DNA of 46,668 nucleotides from assembly GCF_017114995.1 (NCBI RefSeq), contig NZ_JABXKL010000025.1, positions 1 to 46,668 on the forward strand, read 5' to 3'. Position 1 is the stretch's first letter. Each line of letters starts with the position of its first letter. Positions 9,158 to 17,598 of the stretch are shown here, in pieces. Below the pieces are notes generated by a model that did not search any database, was not told where the DNA came from, and saw nothing but the letters and a program-made list of their open reading frames with translations. Source of the DNA: Nostoc sp. NMS9 (GTDB lineage: Bacteria; Cyanobacteriota; Cyanobacteriia; Cyanobacteriales; Nostocaceae). The position numbers and the translations under genes are program-made.

Positions 9158-9241
9158 TTTCCCGCCGCTTTCGATTAACAAGGCGGCCGCCGCATTCACA
9201 ATGTAAGCCAATGCATTCACTTAACTTTGTAGTGCGATCGC

Positions 9242-9352
9242 AAACCTGTTTTCGCTTTAGCGGTTATGCATCTTGCACAAGAACACCGTCTCAGTCTTGA
9301 TGAAGATGTGAATAATTATCTCACCTGATGGTGTGTTCCTGCGATCGCAATA
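9242..9352 (+). pseudogene. serine beta-lactamase/penicillin-binding-family remnant
   Basis: The frame reads KPVFALAVMHLAQEHRLSLD then EDVNNYLT, a TGA at 9326-9328, then WCVPA. Class C beta-lactamase-like serine hydrolases read SISKPVxALAVMxLVExGKL, LDEDVNxYLTSWKVP at the same place, so the stop sits where TCA (Ser) is expected. The fragment begins just after the catalytic SxxK serine and ends about 35 codons later, so it is a small relic. Confidence 0.6.
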
Positions 9353-9355
9353 AGC

Positions 9356-9461
9356 CTAGTAGCGCAAGGCGGAAGTCAAAAGTCAAAAGTCAGGCATAAT
9401 TATATTCCGAGCTTCTTGCGCCATTTGAAATGGTATGTTTATTTACGCCATGCTGTACTAG
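9356..9461. mobile_element. MITE-like element, CTAGTA family, copy 1
   Basis: Left end CTAGTAGCGCAAGGCGGAAG and the complement of the right end, CTAGTACAGCATGGCGTAAA, match at about 15 of 20 positions. The inside carries short AAAAGTC repeats and no frame. Three further elements with related ends lie at 11028-11117, 12540-12661 and 34081-34192. Confidence 0.5.
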
Positions 9462-9472
9462 AAGGATTGAAT

Positions 9473-10849
9473 TTACCTTAACAGTTGTTGTTTTTTGAAC
9501 AGTGACAACAGCAAACACACCATTCCCATTACTACCAACGACACTGAAGAAGCAGATTCTGGGACAGGTTGAGGGTTTTGCACAGGCTGATAATTGATGA
9601 AATTTCCTTGAATTGGGCTGAGTGATGCCAAAAGTTGCTCAATATCCTTAGATATATTAGTGTCATTACCAACACTTTTAGAAGAGATGAGGCGGTTAAA
9701 GGTTTGGCTACTTGATACATCAAAATCTCCCGTGAACCCAAGAAAATTTTGACCTATTTTACCTATAAGAGAGTCAATCAGATTGTTAACATCAGTCTTG
9801 ATCCCTTGTGGGAATAAATTTAAACTGCTGATATTGTTGACGTTTCCAATCGTTGTGTTATCAGTCTTTGTTAACCAATTGCCATTACCAATAATTTCAT
9901 TTCCATTGGTAAAAACCCAGTTACCATTACCAATAATTGTGTTATCAGTGCCGAAGTCCCAATTGCCGTTTCCAATGGTTGCGTTGTCACTGCCGAAGTG
10001 CCAATTTCCATTACCTAGTGTTGCATTATTACTGCCGTTGTCCCAATCCCAGTTGCCATTACCAAGGGTTGTGTTACTCTTTCCAAATAGCCAGTTGCCA
10101 TTACCGATAGTTGCGTTGTCATTATTAAAGTTCCAGTTACCATTACCAATGGTTGCACTGTTACTGCCATAATCCGAGTTAAAATTACCAATAGTCGCGT
10201 TATTATTACCAAAGTTCTTATTACCATTCCCAACCGGTGCGTTGCTCTGATTAAAGGTTTGGCTACCTGAATTAGATGTATTGCCAGTGTTACTAAAGGG
10301 TATATTGTTACCAAGGACTTCTTTCAAAGGATCGAAAGGCGATTGTTGAAGCAGACTTCCAGCACCTGCGATCGGATTGCTGTTACCTGCAAATGGATTG
10401 GTAGCCCCACCTGCAATCGGATTGCTGTTACCTGCAAATGGATTGGTAGCCCCACCTGCAATCGGATTACTGTTACCTGCAAACGGGTTGTTAGCCCCAC
10501 CTGGAATGGGATAACCACTGCCTGCAAACGGGTTACTACCTCCTGCTAATGTGTTGTCAATACCCTTGAAATAGTTATCACCCAGAACTAACTTTAATCG
10601 CTCAAAGATTAATTTCTGAAGCCCACTGCCAGCATCGCCTGCAAACGGGTTAATACCGCCACCTGGAATAGGATTGTTACCGTTACCTAATAACAGATTG
10701 CTACCACCCGTCAACAGGCTGCCTTTAGCAGCAGACAAACTGTCATTGGCAGCAAAGGAATTACTGTTATATAGGTTGCTAGCGCCACCTGCACTTAATG
10801 GATTAAATCCACCATTTATGGGATTGACAGCAGACGCTTCCATTGGCAC
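9473..10849 (-). CDS. repeat protein with NATIGNGNW solenoid and PEP-CTERM-like C-terminus
   Basis: The 458-residue protein is of unknown function. Residues 1-170 are rich in NPIAGGATNPFAG-type repeats, with two short helical blocks (GLQKLIFERLKLVLGDNYF and SPFDPLKEVLGNN). Residues about 215-345 hold nine or ten 12-14-residue units of the pattern NATIGNGNWxFG, likely a beta-solenoid and reminiscent in style of the NxGxGN repeats of mycobacterial PPE-MPTR proteins. The end, VPESASSVSLVVMGMVCLL then KKQQ, looks like a PEP-CTERM sorting signal with PES for PEP. There is no obvious N-terminal signal peptide, which is odd for such a protein. The start is GTG at 10849 after AGGAG (5-nt spacing), or ATG two codons later. 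The neighbour at 11186 shares the SPF-x2-L-x-EVVG/EVLG block. Confidence 0.75.
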   Translation of the reverse strand: MPMEASAVNPINGGFNPLSAGGASNLYNSNSFAANDSLSAAKGSLLTGGSNLLLGNGNNPIPGGGINPFAGDAGSGLQKLIFERLKLVLGDNYFKGIDNTLAGGSNPFAGSGYPIPGGANNPFAGNSNPIAGGATNPFAGNSNPIAGGATNPFAGNSNPIAGAGSLLQQSPFDPLKEVLGNNIPFSNTGNTSNSGSQTFNQSNAPVGNGNKNFGNNNATIGNFNSDYGSNSATIGNGNWNFNNDNATIGNGNWLFGKSNTTLGNGNWDWDNGSNNATLGNGNWHFGSDNATIGNGNWDFGTDNTIIGNGNWVFTNGNEIIGNGNWLTKTDNTTIGNVNNISSLNLFPQGIKTDVNNLIDSLIGKIGQNFLGFTGDFDVSSSQTFNRLISSKSVGNDTNISKDIEQLLASLSPIQGNFINYQPVQNPQPVPESASSVSLVVMGMVCLLLSLFKKQQLLR

Positions 10850-11027
10850 TAATTCTCCTATTTTTAGTTAAAAAATTATGGGGTCTTCAGTACTTCTTAT
10901 ACCAATTATGAATTTGCTAAACCCAAAATCTCTCTAAAATAAAGGCTTTAATAATCTTACCGTCAAACTAACAGAAGATATTGCCTAAACCTTTACCTGA
11001 GAAGAGTTTTGGGCGTAAAATAGCAAA

Positions 11028-11117
11028 CTAGTACAATAAGGCAGAAGGCACATCAGCGATAATACACGTTTTTCTGGTTTATCGAATAATATGTTTATTT
11101 GCGCCAAGTTGTACTAG
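11028..11117. mobile_element. MITE-like element, CTAGTA family, copy 2
   Basis: It starts CTAGTACAATAAGGCAGAAG, and the complement of its end is CTAGTACAACTTGGCGCAAA. Ten bases at the tips are near-perfect inverted repeats. The 90-bp element fills most of the gap between the two repeat-protein genes. ATGTTTATTTGCGCCAAGTT near the right end closely matches the right end of copy 1. The rest of 10850-11185 is AT-rich without recognisable features. Confidence 0.55.
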
Positions 11118-11185
11118 CATACTATCTACTGAAGAACTCATCATTGTTCTCTTCTATTTATCTGCTGATTTTCGCAAATATTGTA

Positions 11186-12061
11186 TTAAGCGAAGGGGTT
11201 TTGTCCACCTGTAGGAAATGGCGAGGTTTGTCCATCAGTAGGAAATGGCGAGGTTTGTCCATCAGTAGGAAATGGCGAGGTTTGTCCACCTGTAGGAAAT
11301 GGCGAGGTTTGTCCACCTGTAGGAAATGGCGAGGTTTGTCCACCTGTAGGAAATGGCGAGGTTTGTCCACCTGTAGGAAATGGCGAGGTTTGTCCACCAC
11401 CCACTTCCTTGTCAAGCTTTGAGTTAACTAGCTTGTCAATAGTAGCCCTCAAAGTGAACCCGTCCGGTATTTCAGTTGTGCTAATACCATAGGTCTGGCT
11501 GCTACTACCAGTCAAAGGGTCGTAGCCACCACCTGTGGATGGGATACCACCACCTGTGGATGGGATACCACCACCTGTGGATGGGATACCGCCGCCTGTG
11601 GATGGGATACCGCCGCCTGTAGATGGGCTACCGCCGCCTGTGGATGGGATACCGCCGCCTGTGGATGGGATACCACCACCTGTGGATGGGATACCGCCGC
11701 CTGTGGATGGGATACCGCCGCCTGTAGATGGGCTACCGCCGCCTGTGGATGGGATACCGCCGCCTGTAGATGGGCTACCACCAACTGTAGATGGGTTTAC
11801 ACCGCCTGCAAAGATATTCCAGAAGTTGTCGCCAGCGAAAGGATTACCACCGTAGGGTAAATCAGGCTGACTGCCACCGCTACCGGCACTACCACCAAAT
11901 GGGCTACTGCCACCTTCTCCATTACCAACACCACTGAATAGATTTTTGACGCCTTCCTTACCGACAACTTCTTCCAAGCGACCGAAGGGTGATTGTCCAA
12001 GCGGATTGTTCCCACTAGTAGAGGAGTTACTGCTACTGCTATTACTCAAATCTTCTGCCAT
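11186..12061 (-). CDS. low-complexity repeat protein (PSTGGG and GQTSPFPTG repeats)
   Basis: From ATG 12061 (MAEDLSN) the protein has 291 residues. I prefer this start over an upstream one at 12130 because GAGG lies about 10 nt before it and the extra N-terminus looks untranslated. Residues 1-90 include SPFGRLEEVVGKEGVKNLFS, which resembles helical blocks of the 9473-10849 protein. Then come thirteen 7-residue units (I/S)PSTGGG, a globular stretch YGISTTEIPDGFTLRATIDK (about 205-225), and seven 9-residue units GQTSPFPT(G/D), ending GQNPFA. No signal peptide, membrane segment or catalytic motif is visible. Function unknown; a surface or structural role shared with its neighbour is a guess. Confidence 0.7.
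   Translation of the reverse strand: MAEDLSNSSSSNSSTSGNNPLGQSPFGRLEEVVGKEGVKNLFSGVGNGEGGSSPFGGSAGSGGSQPDLPYGGNPFAGDNFWNIFAGGVNPSTVGGSPSTGGGIPSTGGGSPSTGGGIPSTGGGIPSTGGGIPSTGGGIPSTGGGSPSTGGGIPSTGGGIPSTGGGIPSTGGGIPSTGGGYDPLTGSSSQTYGISTTEIPDGFTLRATIDKLVNSKLDKEVGGGQTSPFPTGGQTSPFPTGGQTSPFPTGGQTSPFPTGGQTSPFPTDGQTSPFPTDGQTSPFPTGGQNPFA
11205..11393. repeat. seven 27-bp tandem repeats (coding)
   Basis: Seven head-to-tail copies of a 27-bp unit, for instance beginning CCACCTGTAGGAAATGGCGA on the plus strand, encode GQTSPFPT(G/D) on the minus strand. Copies are nearly identical, two of them carrying CATCAG for CACCTG, which suggests recent expansion. Confidence 0.9.
11526..11798. repeat. thirteen 21-bp tandem repeats (coding)
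   Basis: Thirteen 21-bp units of the form CCACCACCTGTGGATGGGAT encode (I/S)PSTGGG on the minus strand. Variants alternate CCACCA/CCGCCG and GTGGAT/GTAGAT in blocks, consistent with slippage or unequal exchange. Confidence 0.9.
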
Positions 12062-12539
12062 TAGGATTAATCCTCTTATTGTTTTGATGAAAATTTTGCT
12101 AGATCGCAACATAAAATAGACAAAAATCAAGTGTGCTTTATAACTTTATTGTTGTCTTTTTGTTAGCAGAACTAGTTAGTAGCTATTAGATTATTCGGTT
12201 ATCTTTGCTAAGTGTAGATAATCTATTTTTAATCACTGCTACTCACACTTACAATGTATATGATTTGATTTTGAAGGACAATGAAAAATATTTTGATGTG
12301 TTTATCAAATTTTTAGATATTTGTAGACAATGATTTAAAAAACTTAACTAAAATATTTGGATAATAAAATTAAATTTGGGTTAAACATTATATTGCAATG
12401 AATAATCTTTTGATAAATTTACCAAATTTTTAGATATTTAATTTATCTGCATTTATCCTGGGTTCTATCAGTTTTAACCGACGTTGTAGCGCAAGACTGA
12501 TAACAATAAACAGCACAGTTACTTCCACCCTACAATAGG
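12062..12539. other. AT-rich intergenic region
   Basis: No coding frame is convincing here. The block AAATTTTTAGATATTT occurs twice (about 12307 and 12423). The region holds the promoter of the 11186-12061 gene somewhere upstream of 12070, but I cannot fix its boxes. Confidence 0.5.
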
Positions 12540-12661
12540 TAGTTTGGCACAATAAAAGCAAACTGTGTGAAGAAAAGCAAACAAGGTTTAAACGCTTTTT
12601 CTGCCTGCCCTGTGCCCCTGCTCCCTGCTTTATCCCAACGATAATTATTTACGCCGACCTA
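12540..12661. mobile_element. MITE-like element, CTAGTA family, copy 3
   Basis: Left end TAGTTTGGCACAATAAAA and complement of the right end TAGGTCGGCGTAAATAAT are imperfect inverted repeats. The right half, with CTTTATCCCAACGATAATTA followed by TTTACGCCGACCTA, is nearly identical to the right half of the copy at 34081-34192, showing common descent. No coding frame inside. Confidence 0.55.
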
Positions 12662-12722
12662 GTTATCTTGCATCATATTAGCACCACTACGAAGTGCAGC
12701 GAAAAAAACTTCAGTGCAGGGA

Positions 12723-14981
12723 TTACTTTAGATAAATCAGCAAATTCAATCCGGGAATTGTGCGAGAAAGTGTCCACAAAACTAGGGTGATATAAATTAA
12801 ACCCAAACTCCATTGATACCAAGCAAGTGCAGAGATAATACCTGGTAAATGTTCATCTCGCAGGCGAATATCATTAAATCCTAATTTAACTAGGTTGTTG
12901 AGACTAAAATCATAGTAGTTGAGCCAGTTCCAACGGCGATCGCACAATAAGGGCATATATCGTTCCCGAAATGTCTCATTCCTTGGTATCACTGGTAAAC
13001 GCCCAATCAATAATCGTAATTGGCGAAATGTACCGTCTTCTGTGAAGTAAGAAACGTCCATTAAGTCGTGATAACGACCTTGTTGGTAAAGTCGGATCAA
13101 TAAAGCCATTGGGACGGGGACAAGAATTATTAACAGACACCCCAATGTCAGCCAAGGTTGTTCAGCATTGCGAAAGATTGCTAGTAAGCTGAAGAATTCT
13201 AAAACGCTAAAACTGACTAATATCGAAATGGTTTCGTAAGATGTGGGAATAATTGGTACGGGATGCAGCCTGCGATAGCGATCCACTAGCCAAAATAGTA
13301 AGCCGAAATAAGCGATCGCTAATCCTCCCACGCCAAAAACTAACCAAAAATTTGTCCCATAGCCACTCAACAACAGCAGTACACTCAACGCTAACCAACT
13401 CCAAGCTTGTAGTAACCACCCAAATATAGAAAGGGTTTCGCCAACAATTAAGCGATCGCTTAGTTGGGTATATTTTTCTAAATCGATGTCTGCTATGGTA
13501 AGTAACTCACTACTGTTGCGAAAGGATTTTACTAGACGACGCTGGGCGATCGCTTCAGCTTGAGTTGTAGAAAAACCCAGATTAATCAAACTTGCAACAG
13601 TTGCACTATTAATATTTGTAGCCGTCAGACGATGGCTAAACTCGATTAATCGCAGTCGTTGTTTTGTGTATTCCAGTTCATTAGCATCGGCAACTTGCTG
13701 TTGCTGACGAAAATTTTGCCCCAAATTCCGCAAAATATTTTGATTACCTTGCAATGTTGGGATGCAGAACATCTTACCAATCTCACCGGGATTACCTAAA
13801 ATTTTCGCTTGGTTAGAGTTAAAAGTTAAACCAGATACGTTTAAACAAGCCTCTTTAGAAAACCTGGCATCACTAAAATCTGCTTGGTTCAGAATGTTCG
13901 CACCTTGCAAATTTACTAATTGGTTAAACTCCGCTTCTCGGAAGCTTACGCTTTGCTCAAAAATCGCTTCTGTTAAAAGGAGGAACTGATTAAAATCTGC
14001 TTTAGTAAACTGGGCTTGATTGACAAAATCCACTTCCGAAAAATCAGTATTTCCTTGCCATTGGACACTACTGAATTTAGCCAACTGTTTAAAAGTTGCT
14101 TGGTTGAAGTTGGCAGTTGTCTCAAAGATACTATTTTGAAAATCAGCGAGTTCCCGAAATTTAATTTTTTTAAAATTAGCTTTTTCAAAAAATATACTGC
14201 CCTGAAAATTGCTTGGTTGCTGGAAGTTAGCACTGGTAAAACTAACAAGACGAGCAAATCTGGTTTCAGTCCAGTTAGTGGGTTGGAGAAAAGTTGCACC
14301 TTGGGCATCAACAGACTGAAGAAAAAATGTATTGGAGAACTTCACTTCGCCGTTGAAGCGAGTTTGCACCAGTGTTAAGACACCACGAAAGACGGCGATT
14401 TCACTGGCTGGGGTTGATTCTGTTCCCAGAAGCGATCGACAATCTTTGGAGTTGGGTAAAGCGATTGCGAGTGACTCTAGACAAACGAAGCGCAAACGTT
14501 CTAGTTTTTCTTGTTCGGTAGGGGTGAAAATGGGTGCAATGGCTTTTGCATACAATGGTGTTCTTAAACCCAAATCGCTGCCGACAAAATCCCCCAGAAT
14601 CAAAGCATAGCTAAGGTCTAAACCTAGAGGTTTTGTACCGAGTTCTTTTCGCAGTAGTTGGTAAAAAGCATCACGAAAGTTGGCGTTTTCTGGGCGTAAA
14701 TCAATCGCCATCTTTTGCAAATCTACGGTCAAATTTCCTTCGCGGATTGTGGGTGTGCGTAGTCGTTCTTGCAATAATTCTAGAGTTAGGGGTGTGCGTT
14801 CTGGTTGTGTTTGTGCTGCCCAAGCAGGTAGGGGGAGGAAGAGGAGAAGTAAAACGCAAAGGAACGCCTTCGCGAAGCGTCTCGTAGAGAAGGGAAGCGC
14901 AGAGGTACGCAGAGATACTTTTTTGGGTACCTTTGCGTTTAACTTTTGGGTGTATCTGTGTTTAAAAGATAAATTATGCAA
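12723..14981 (-). CDS. pentapeptide-repeat membrane protein with helix-hairpin-helix segment
   Basis: The protein has about 752 residues. A hydrophobic signal segment (about 38-55, ending LPAWA) is followed by a conserved soluble region (60-190), then pentapeptide repeats of the A(N/D)F/L type (about 205-390, e.g. ANFKKIKFRELADFQNSIFE), then a ComEA-like helix-hairpin-helix (NINSATVASLINLGFSTTQA through FRNSSELLTIADI, about 465-515), and finally at least four membrane helices. Repeat solenoid, HhH and membrane domains together are unusual. The start is uncertain: the long frame opens at a TTG only 10 nt after the upstream oxidoreductase stop, and the first 40 codons coincide with an inverted-repeat element (14852-14940). 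It forms a probable operon with the upstream gene. Function unknown. Confidence 0.75.
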   Translation of the reverse strand: MHNLSFKHRYTQKLNAKVPKKVSLRTSALPFSTRRFAKAFLCVLLLLFLPLPAWAAQTQPERTPLTLELLQERLRTPTIREGNLTVDLQKMAIDLRPENANFRDAFYQLLRKELGTKPLGLDLSYALILGDFVGSDLGLRTPLYAKAIAPIFTPTEQEKLERLRFVCLESLAIALPNSKDCRSLLGTESTPASEIAVFRGVLTLVQTRFNGEVKFSNTFFLQSVDAQGATFLQPTNWTETRFARLVSFTSANFQQPSNFQGSIFFEKANFKKIKFRELADFQNSIFETTANFNQATFKQLAKFSSVQWQGNTDFSEVDFVNQAQFTKADFNQFLLLTEAIFEQSVSFREAEFNQLVNLQGANILNQADFSDARFSKEACLNVSGLTFNSNQAKILGNPGEIGKMFCIPTLQGNQNILRNLGQNFRQQQQVADANELEYTKQRLRLIEFSHRLTATNINSATVASLINLGFSTTQAEAIAQRRLVKSFRNSSELLTIADIDLEKYTQLSDRLIVGETLSIFGWLLQAWSWLALSVLLLLSGYGTNFWLVFGVGGLAIAYFGLLFWLVDRYRRLHPVPIIPTSYETISILVSFSVLEFFSLLAIFRNAEQPWLTLGCLLIILVPVPMALLIRLYQQGRYHDLMDVSYFTEDGTFRQLRLLIGRLPVIPRNETFRERYMPLLCDRRWNWLNYYDFSLNNLVKLGFNDIRLRDEHLPGIISALAWYQWSLGLIYITLVLWTLSRTIPGLNLLIYLK
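14852..14940. repeat. 89-bp inverted-repeat element over the 5' end of the pentapeptide gene
   Basis: Perfect 11-bp arms AAACGCAAAGG (14852-14862) and CCTTTGCGTTT (14930-14940) enclose a block containing CGCCTTCGCGAAGCGTCTCG and TAGAGAAGG, a small-repeat type also seen at 39922-40008. It lies within the codons before and into the signal peptide. Confidence 0.65.
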
Positions 14982-14990
14982 ATTGTTCGA

Positions 14991-15998
14991 TCATTCATCG
15001 CTAATTAGCAGAACAATTTTACCTACCACAGACCCGCTTTCAATCAGTTGGTGGGCTTTAGCTGCTTCTTTTAAGGGAAATTTGTGACTCACATGGATTT
15101 TTAATTTGCCTTCATCGATCCAGGTGGCAGATTGTTCGAGAATTTCTGCATGATGGTGGAGACTATCTTGTAATCCTAGCAATGCTGGTGCCAACATGAA
15201 TTCTAAACCAATGCGGAGGTTGCGAGTTCTAGCAGTTTTCCAAACAGTATTGGCATCTGGTTCGAGAATGGTAACAATATCACCATAAACTCGCACTGCG
15301 GGGAAGGTTTTGTGAAAGGTTTCGCCGCCTACGGTATCAAAAGCCAAGTCTACGCCTTCGCCACCAGTCCAATCTAATACCGCTTGCACAAAGTCTGTTT
15401 GTTTGTAAAAAATTACCCGATCGGCACCGAGTTTTTTGACAAAATTAGCTTTTTCCTCAGAACTCACTGTGGTGGAAACAGTAGCACCTTTGAGTTTCGC
15501 TAATTGAATTGCTACATGGCCGACACCACCAGCACCCGCATGAATCAAAACCCGTTCCCCAGGTTCTAATCGTCCCCGTTCATATAAAGCTTCCCAGGCG
15601 GTAATTAATATTAAAGGCGCTGCTGCTGCTTCAGCAAAGGAAATAGAGGCGGGTTTACGTGCCACAAATCGCTCATCCACAACGGTATATTCAGCGTAAT
15701 TTCCTTGGTGTGCGCCCAAGCCACCATAGCAAAAATATACTTCATCACCTGCGCGAAAACGCTGCACGCCAGCACCTACTGCTTCAACAATACCTGCACC
15801 ATCACATCCTAAAATTGTTGGCGTGCGATCGGGGTAGAAACTGCCTCGACTACGAAGTTTAGTGTCAATGGGGTTAATGCCAGCCGCCACCAAACGCACT
15901 AAAAGTTCAGTATTCCCTACAGGAACAGCAGGGTTTGGCACATCCTGTACTTGTAGAACTTCGGGACTGCCAGCTGCTATCATCAAGACTGCTTTCAC
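14991..15998 (-). CDS. zinc-independent MDR family NADPH:quinone oxidoreductase-like protein
   Basis: The 335-residue medium-chain dehydrogenase/reductase has a GroES-like N-terminal domain (AAGINPIDTKLRSRGSFYP, GCDGAGIVEAVGAGVQRF) and a Rossmann domain with the dinucleotide motif HAGAGGVGHVAIQLAKLKGA at about 152-171. The catalytic zinc ligands of alcohol dehydrogenases are absent, so quinone or enone reduction using NADPH is likely. The start is GTG at 15998, preceded by CCAGGAG. The pentapeptide gene begins 9 nt after its stop, so both are probably cotranscribed. Confidence 0.88.
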   Translation of the reverse strand: MKAVLMIAAGSPEVLQVQDVPNPAVPVGNTELLVRLVAAGINPIDTKLRSRGSFYPDRTPTILGCDGAGIVEAVGAGVQRFRAGDEVYFCYGGLGAHQGNYAEYTVVDERFVARKPASISFAEAAAAPLILITAWEALYERGRLEPGERVLIHAGAGGVGHVAIQLAKLKGATVSTTVSSEEKANFVKKLGADRVIFYKQTDFVQAVLDWTGGEGVDLAFDTVGGETFHKTFPAVRVYGDIVTILEPDANTVWKTARTRNLRIGLEFMLAPALLGLQDSLHHHAEILEQSATWIDEGKLKIHVSHKFPLKEAAKAHQLIESGSVVGKIVLLISDE

Positions 15999-16226
15999 AA
16001 CTCTTTTCTCCTGGTTTTAGATGCACATTCTTATGCAACTTCGTCATAAGAAAGGTAAAAACAATTATGCCAATCGCCAACTGGTGCATTATTATTGCCA
16101 TCAGCAAATAAACTCACAATAAAAGGGAGTGGCGAGTAGGGGAAACTAATTACTATTAACTCGTAACTCAGCACTTTTGTAAAGTACATATTGACTTATA
16201 CAACCTGATAGTCGTAAGGAAAAATA

Positions 16227-17468
16227 ATGGCAGATTGGCAAGAAATAACAGGTGGTATCACAGCACCAAGGGGGTATCAGGCGGCGGGAATTACCGCAGG
16301 GTTGAAACCTTCGGGGTTGCCAGATTTAGCTTTGATATTCTCAGAGGTGGAAGCGATCGCAGCGGGTGTGTTCACCACCAGCCAAGTGAAAGCTGCCTGT
16401 GTAGAATATTGTCGCCAACGTTTGCAAGCCAAACATAGCGCTCGTGCCATCCTCTGCAACGCTGGACAAGCAAACGCCGCTACAGGAACTCAAGGCTACC
16501 TTGATACCCTAGAATCTGCACTGGCAATAGCCCAAGCTCTAAACATCTCGTCTGAATCTGTGTTATTGGCTTCCACTGGTGTGATTGGTCAAAGAATTAA
16601 GATGGATGCTTTGCGAAGCGGAATTCCCAAGGTAGTAGCAGCACTATCAGAAACAGGCTCAGATGCCGCAGCCGGTGCGATTATCACTACAGACTTGGTA
16701 ACAAAATCTATTGCCCTAGAAACAACTATAGGCGATCGCTCGGTACGAATTGGCGGCATTGCCAAAGGTTCCGGCATGATTCACCCCAATATGGCAACCA
16801 TGCTGGCATTTGTGACTTGTGATGCTGTGGTTTCGCCTCACCTTTGGCAACAGATGTTAGCAAGGGCAGCTGATAGAAGCTTTAATTCCATTACTGTGGA
16901 TGGTGACACCAGCACCAACGACAGCTTAATTGCCTTGGCAAATGGTCAATCTCGCACCCCAGCAATTATAGAATGGGGCGCAGAAGCAGAGAAATTAGAG
17001 GCGATGTTAACAGCAGTTTGCCAGCATTTAGCCAAAGCGATCGCTCGTGATGGTGAAGGCGCAACCTGTCTCATTGAAGTGGAAGTTACAGGGGCCCATG
17101 ATGAAATCTCAGCCCGACAAATAGCCAAAACCATCGCTGGTTCATCCTTAGTTAAATCTGCAATCTTTGGACGCGATCCAAATTGGGGACGCATCGCTGC
17201 CGCTGCCGGGCGTGCAGGTGTGCCCTTTGAGCAAGAAAACCTGCAAATTAAGCTAGGGAATTTCTTAATGTTAGAAAATGGACAACCTCTACAATTTGAC
17301 CGAGCAGCAGCAAGTACTTATTTGAAAAAAGCATCGGTGGGTGCTTATCTGCAACAGGATACGGTGTTAATTTCCGTTAATGTTGGCAATGGTTATGGTG
17401 TAGGTAAAGCTTGGGGTTGTGATTTGAGTTATGACTACGTGAAGATTAACGCCGAATACACTACGTGA
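16227..17468 (+). CDS. argJ: bifunctional ornithine acetyltransferase / N-acetylglutamate synthase ArgJ
   Basis: The 413-residue enzyme recycles the acetyl group from N-acetylornithine to glutamate, and can also use acetyl-CoA, in arginine biosynthesis. It is an Ntn-type self-cleaving protein: KGSGMIHPNMATMLAFVTCD places the cleavage before Thr191, which becomes the nucleophile of the beta chain. TGVIGQ (oxyanion region), DGDTSTNDS and FGRDPNWGRI are further conserved motifs. Length matches the family. AAGGA lies about 6 nt before the ATG. Arginine is the precursor of cyanophycin, relevant in a diazotrophic filament. The gene stands alone here. Confidence 0.97.
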   Translation: MADWQEITGGITAPRGYQAAGITAGLKPSGLPDLALIFSEVEAIAAGVFTTSQVKAACVEYCRQRLQAKHSARAILCNAGQANAATGTQGYLDTLESALAIAQALNISSESVLLASTGVIGQRIKMDALRSGIPKVVAALSETGSDAAAGAIITTDLVTKSIALETTIGDRSVRIGGIAKGSGMIHPNMATMLAFVTCDAVVSPHLWQQMLARAADRSFNSITVDGDTSTNDSLIALANGQSRTPAIIEWGAEAEKLEAMLTAVCQHLAKAIARDGEGATCLIEVEVTGAHDEISARQIAKTIAGSSLVKSAIFGRDPNWGRIAAAAGRAGVPFEQENLQIKLGNFLMLENGQPLQFDRAAASTYLKKASVGAYLQQDTVLISVNVGNGYGVGKAWGCDLSYDYVKINAEYTT

Positions 17469-17493
17469 ACTACTCCCAATTGTTTGCGCTGTA

Positions 17494-17515
17494 GAGACGC
17501 GATTCATCGCGTCTT
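17494..17515 (+). terminator. hairpin repeat after argJ
   Basis: GAGACGCGAT and ATCGCGTCTT form a 10-bp stem with a two-base loop, 25 nt after the argJ stop. A related hairpin (GACGCGATAAATTGCGTC) occurs at 26460-26479. There is no real T-tract, so termination is only plausible; it is also a common dispersed cyanobacterial palindrome. Confidence 0.45.
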
Positions 17516-17598
17516 TACCCAAGGATGTGTTGCAATCATTAATTGAATTGGTATCAGAATAGTCTTACAGTTTCTCATGCTGTGGCTGGACGGGGAAA

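Noticed and set aside
8664..9206. One continuous 180-codon plus-strand gene
   Set aside because: The frame joins the end of the methyltransferase region, a transposase remnant and palindromic repeats. Only 8826-9018 has family character.
11205..11798. CRISPR array
   Set aside because: Units of 21 and 27 bp are directly adjacent without unique spacers and are codon-phased within a coding frame.
11099..11855. Long plus-strand frames across the 11.1-11.9 kb region
   Set aside because: They are the reverse of the PSTGGG and GQTSPFPT repeats. Repeats free of stops in one frame are often open in others, and the minus-strand frame has the non-repeat flanks.
12062..12130. Upstream start of the 11186-12061 gene
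   Set aside because: The extra 23 residues lack protein character, and GAGG precedes the inner ATG.
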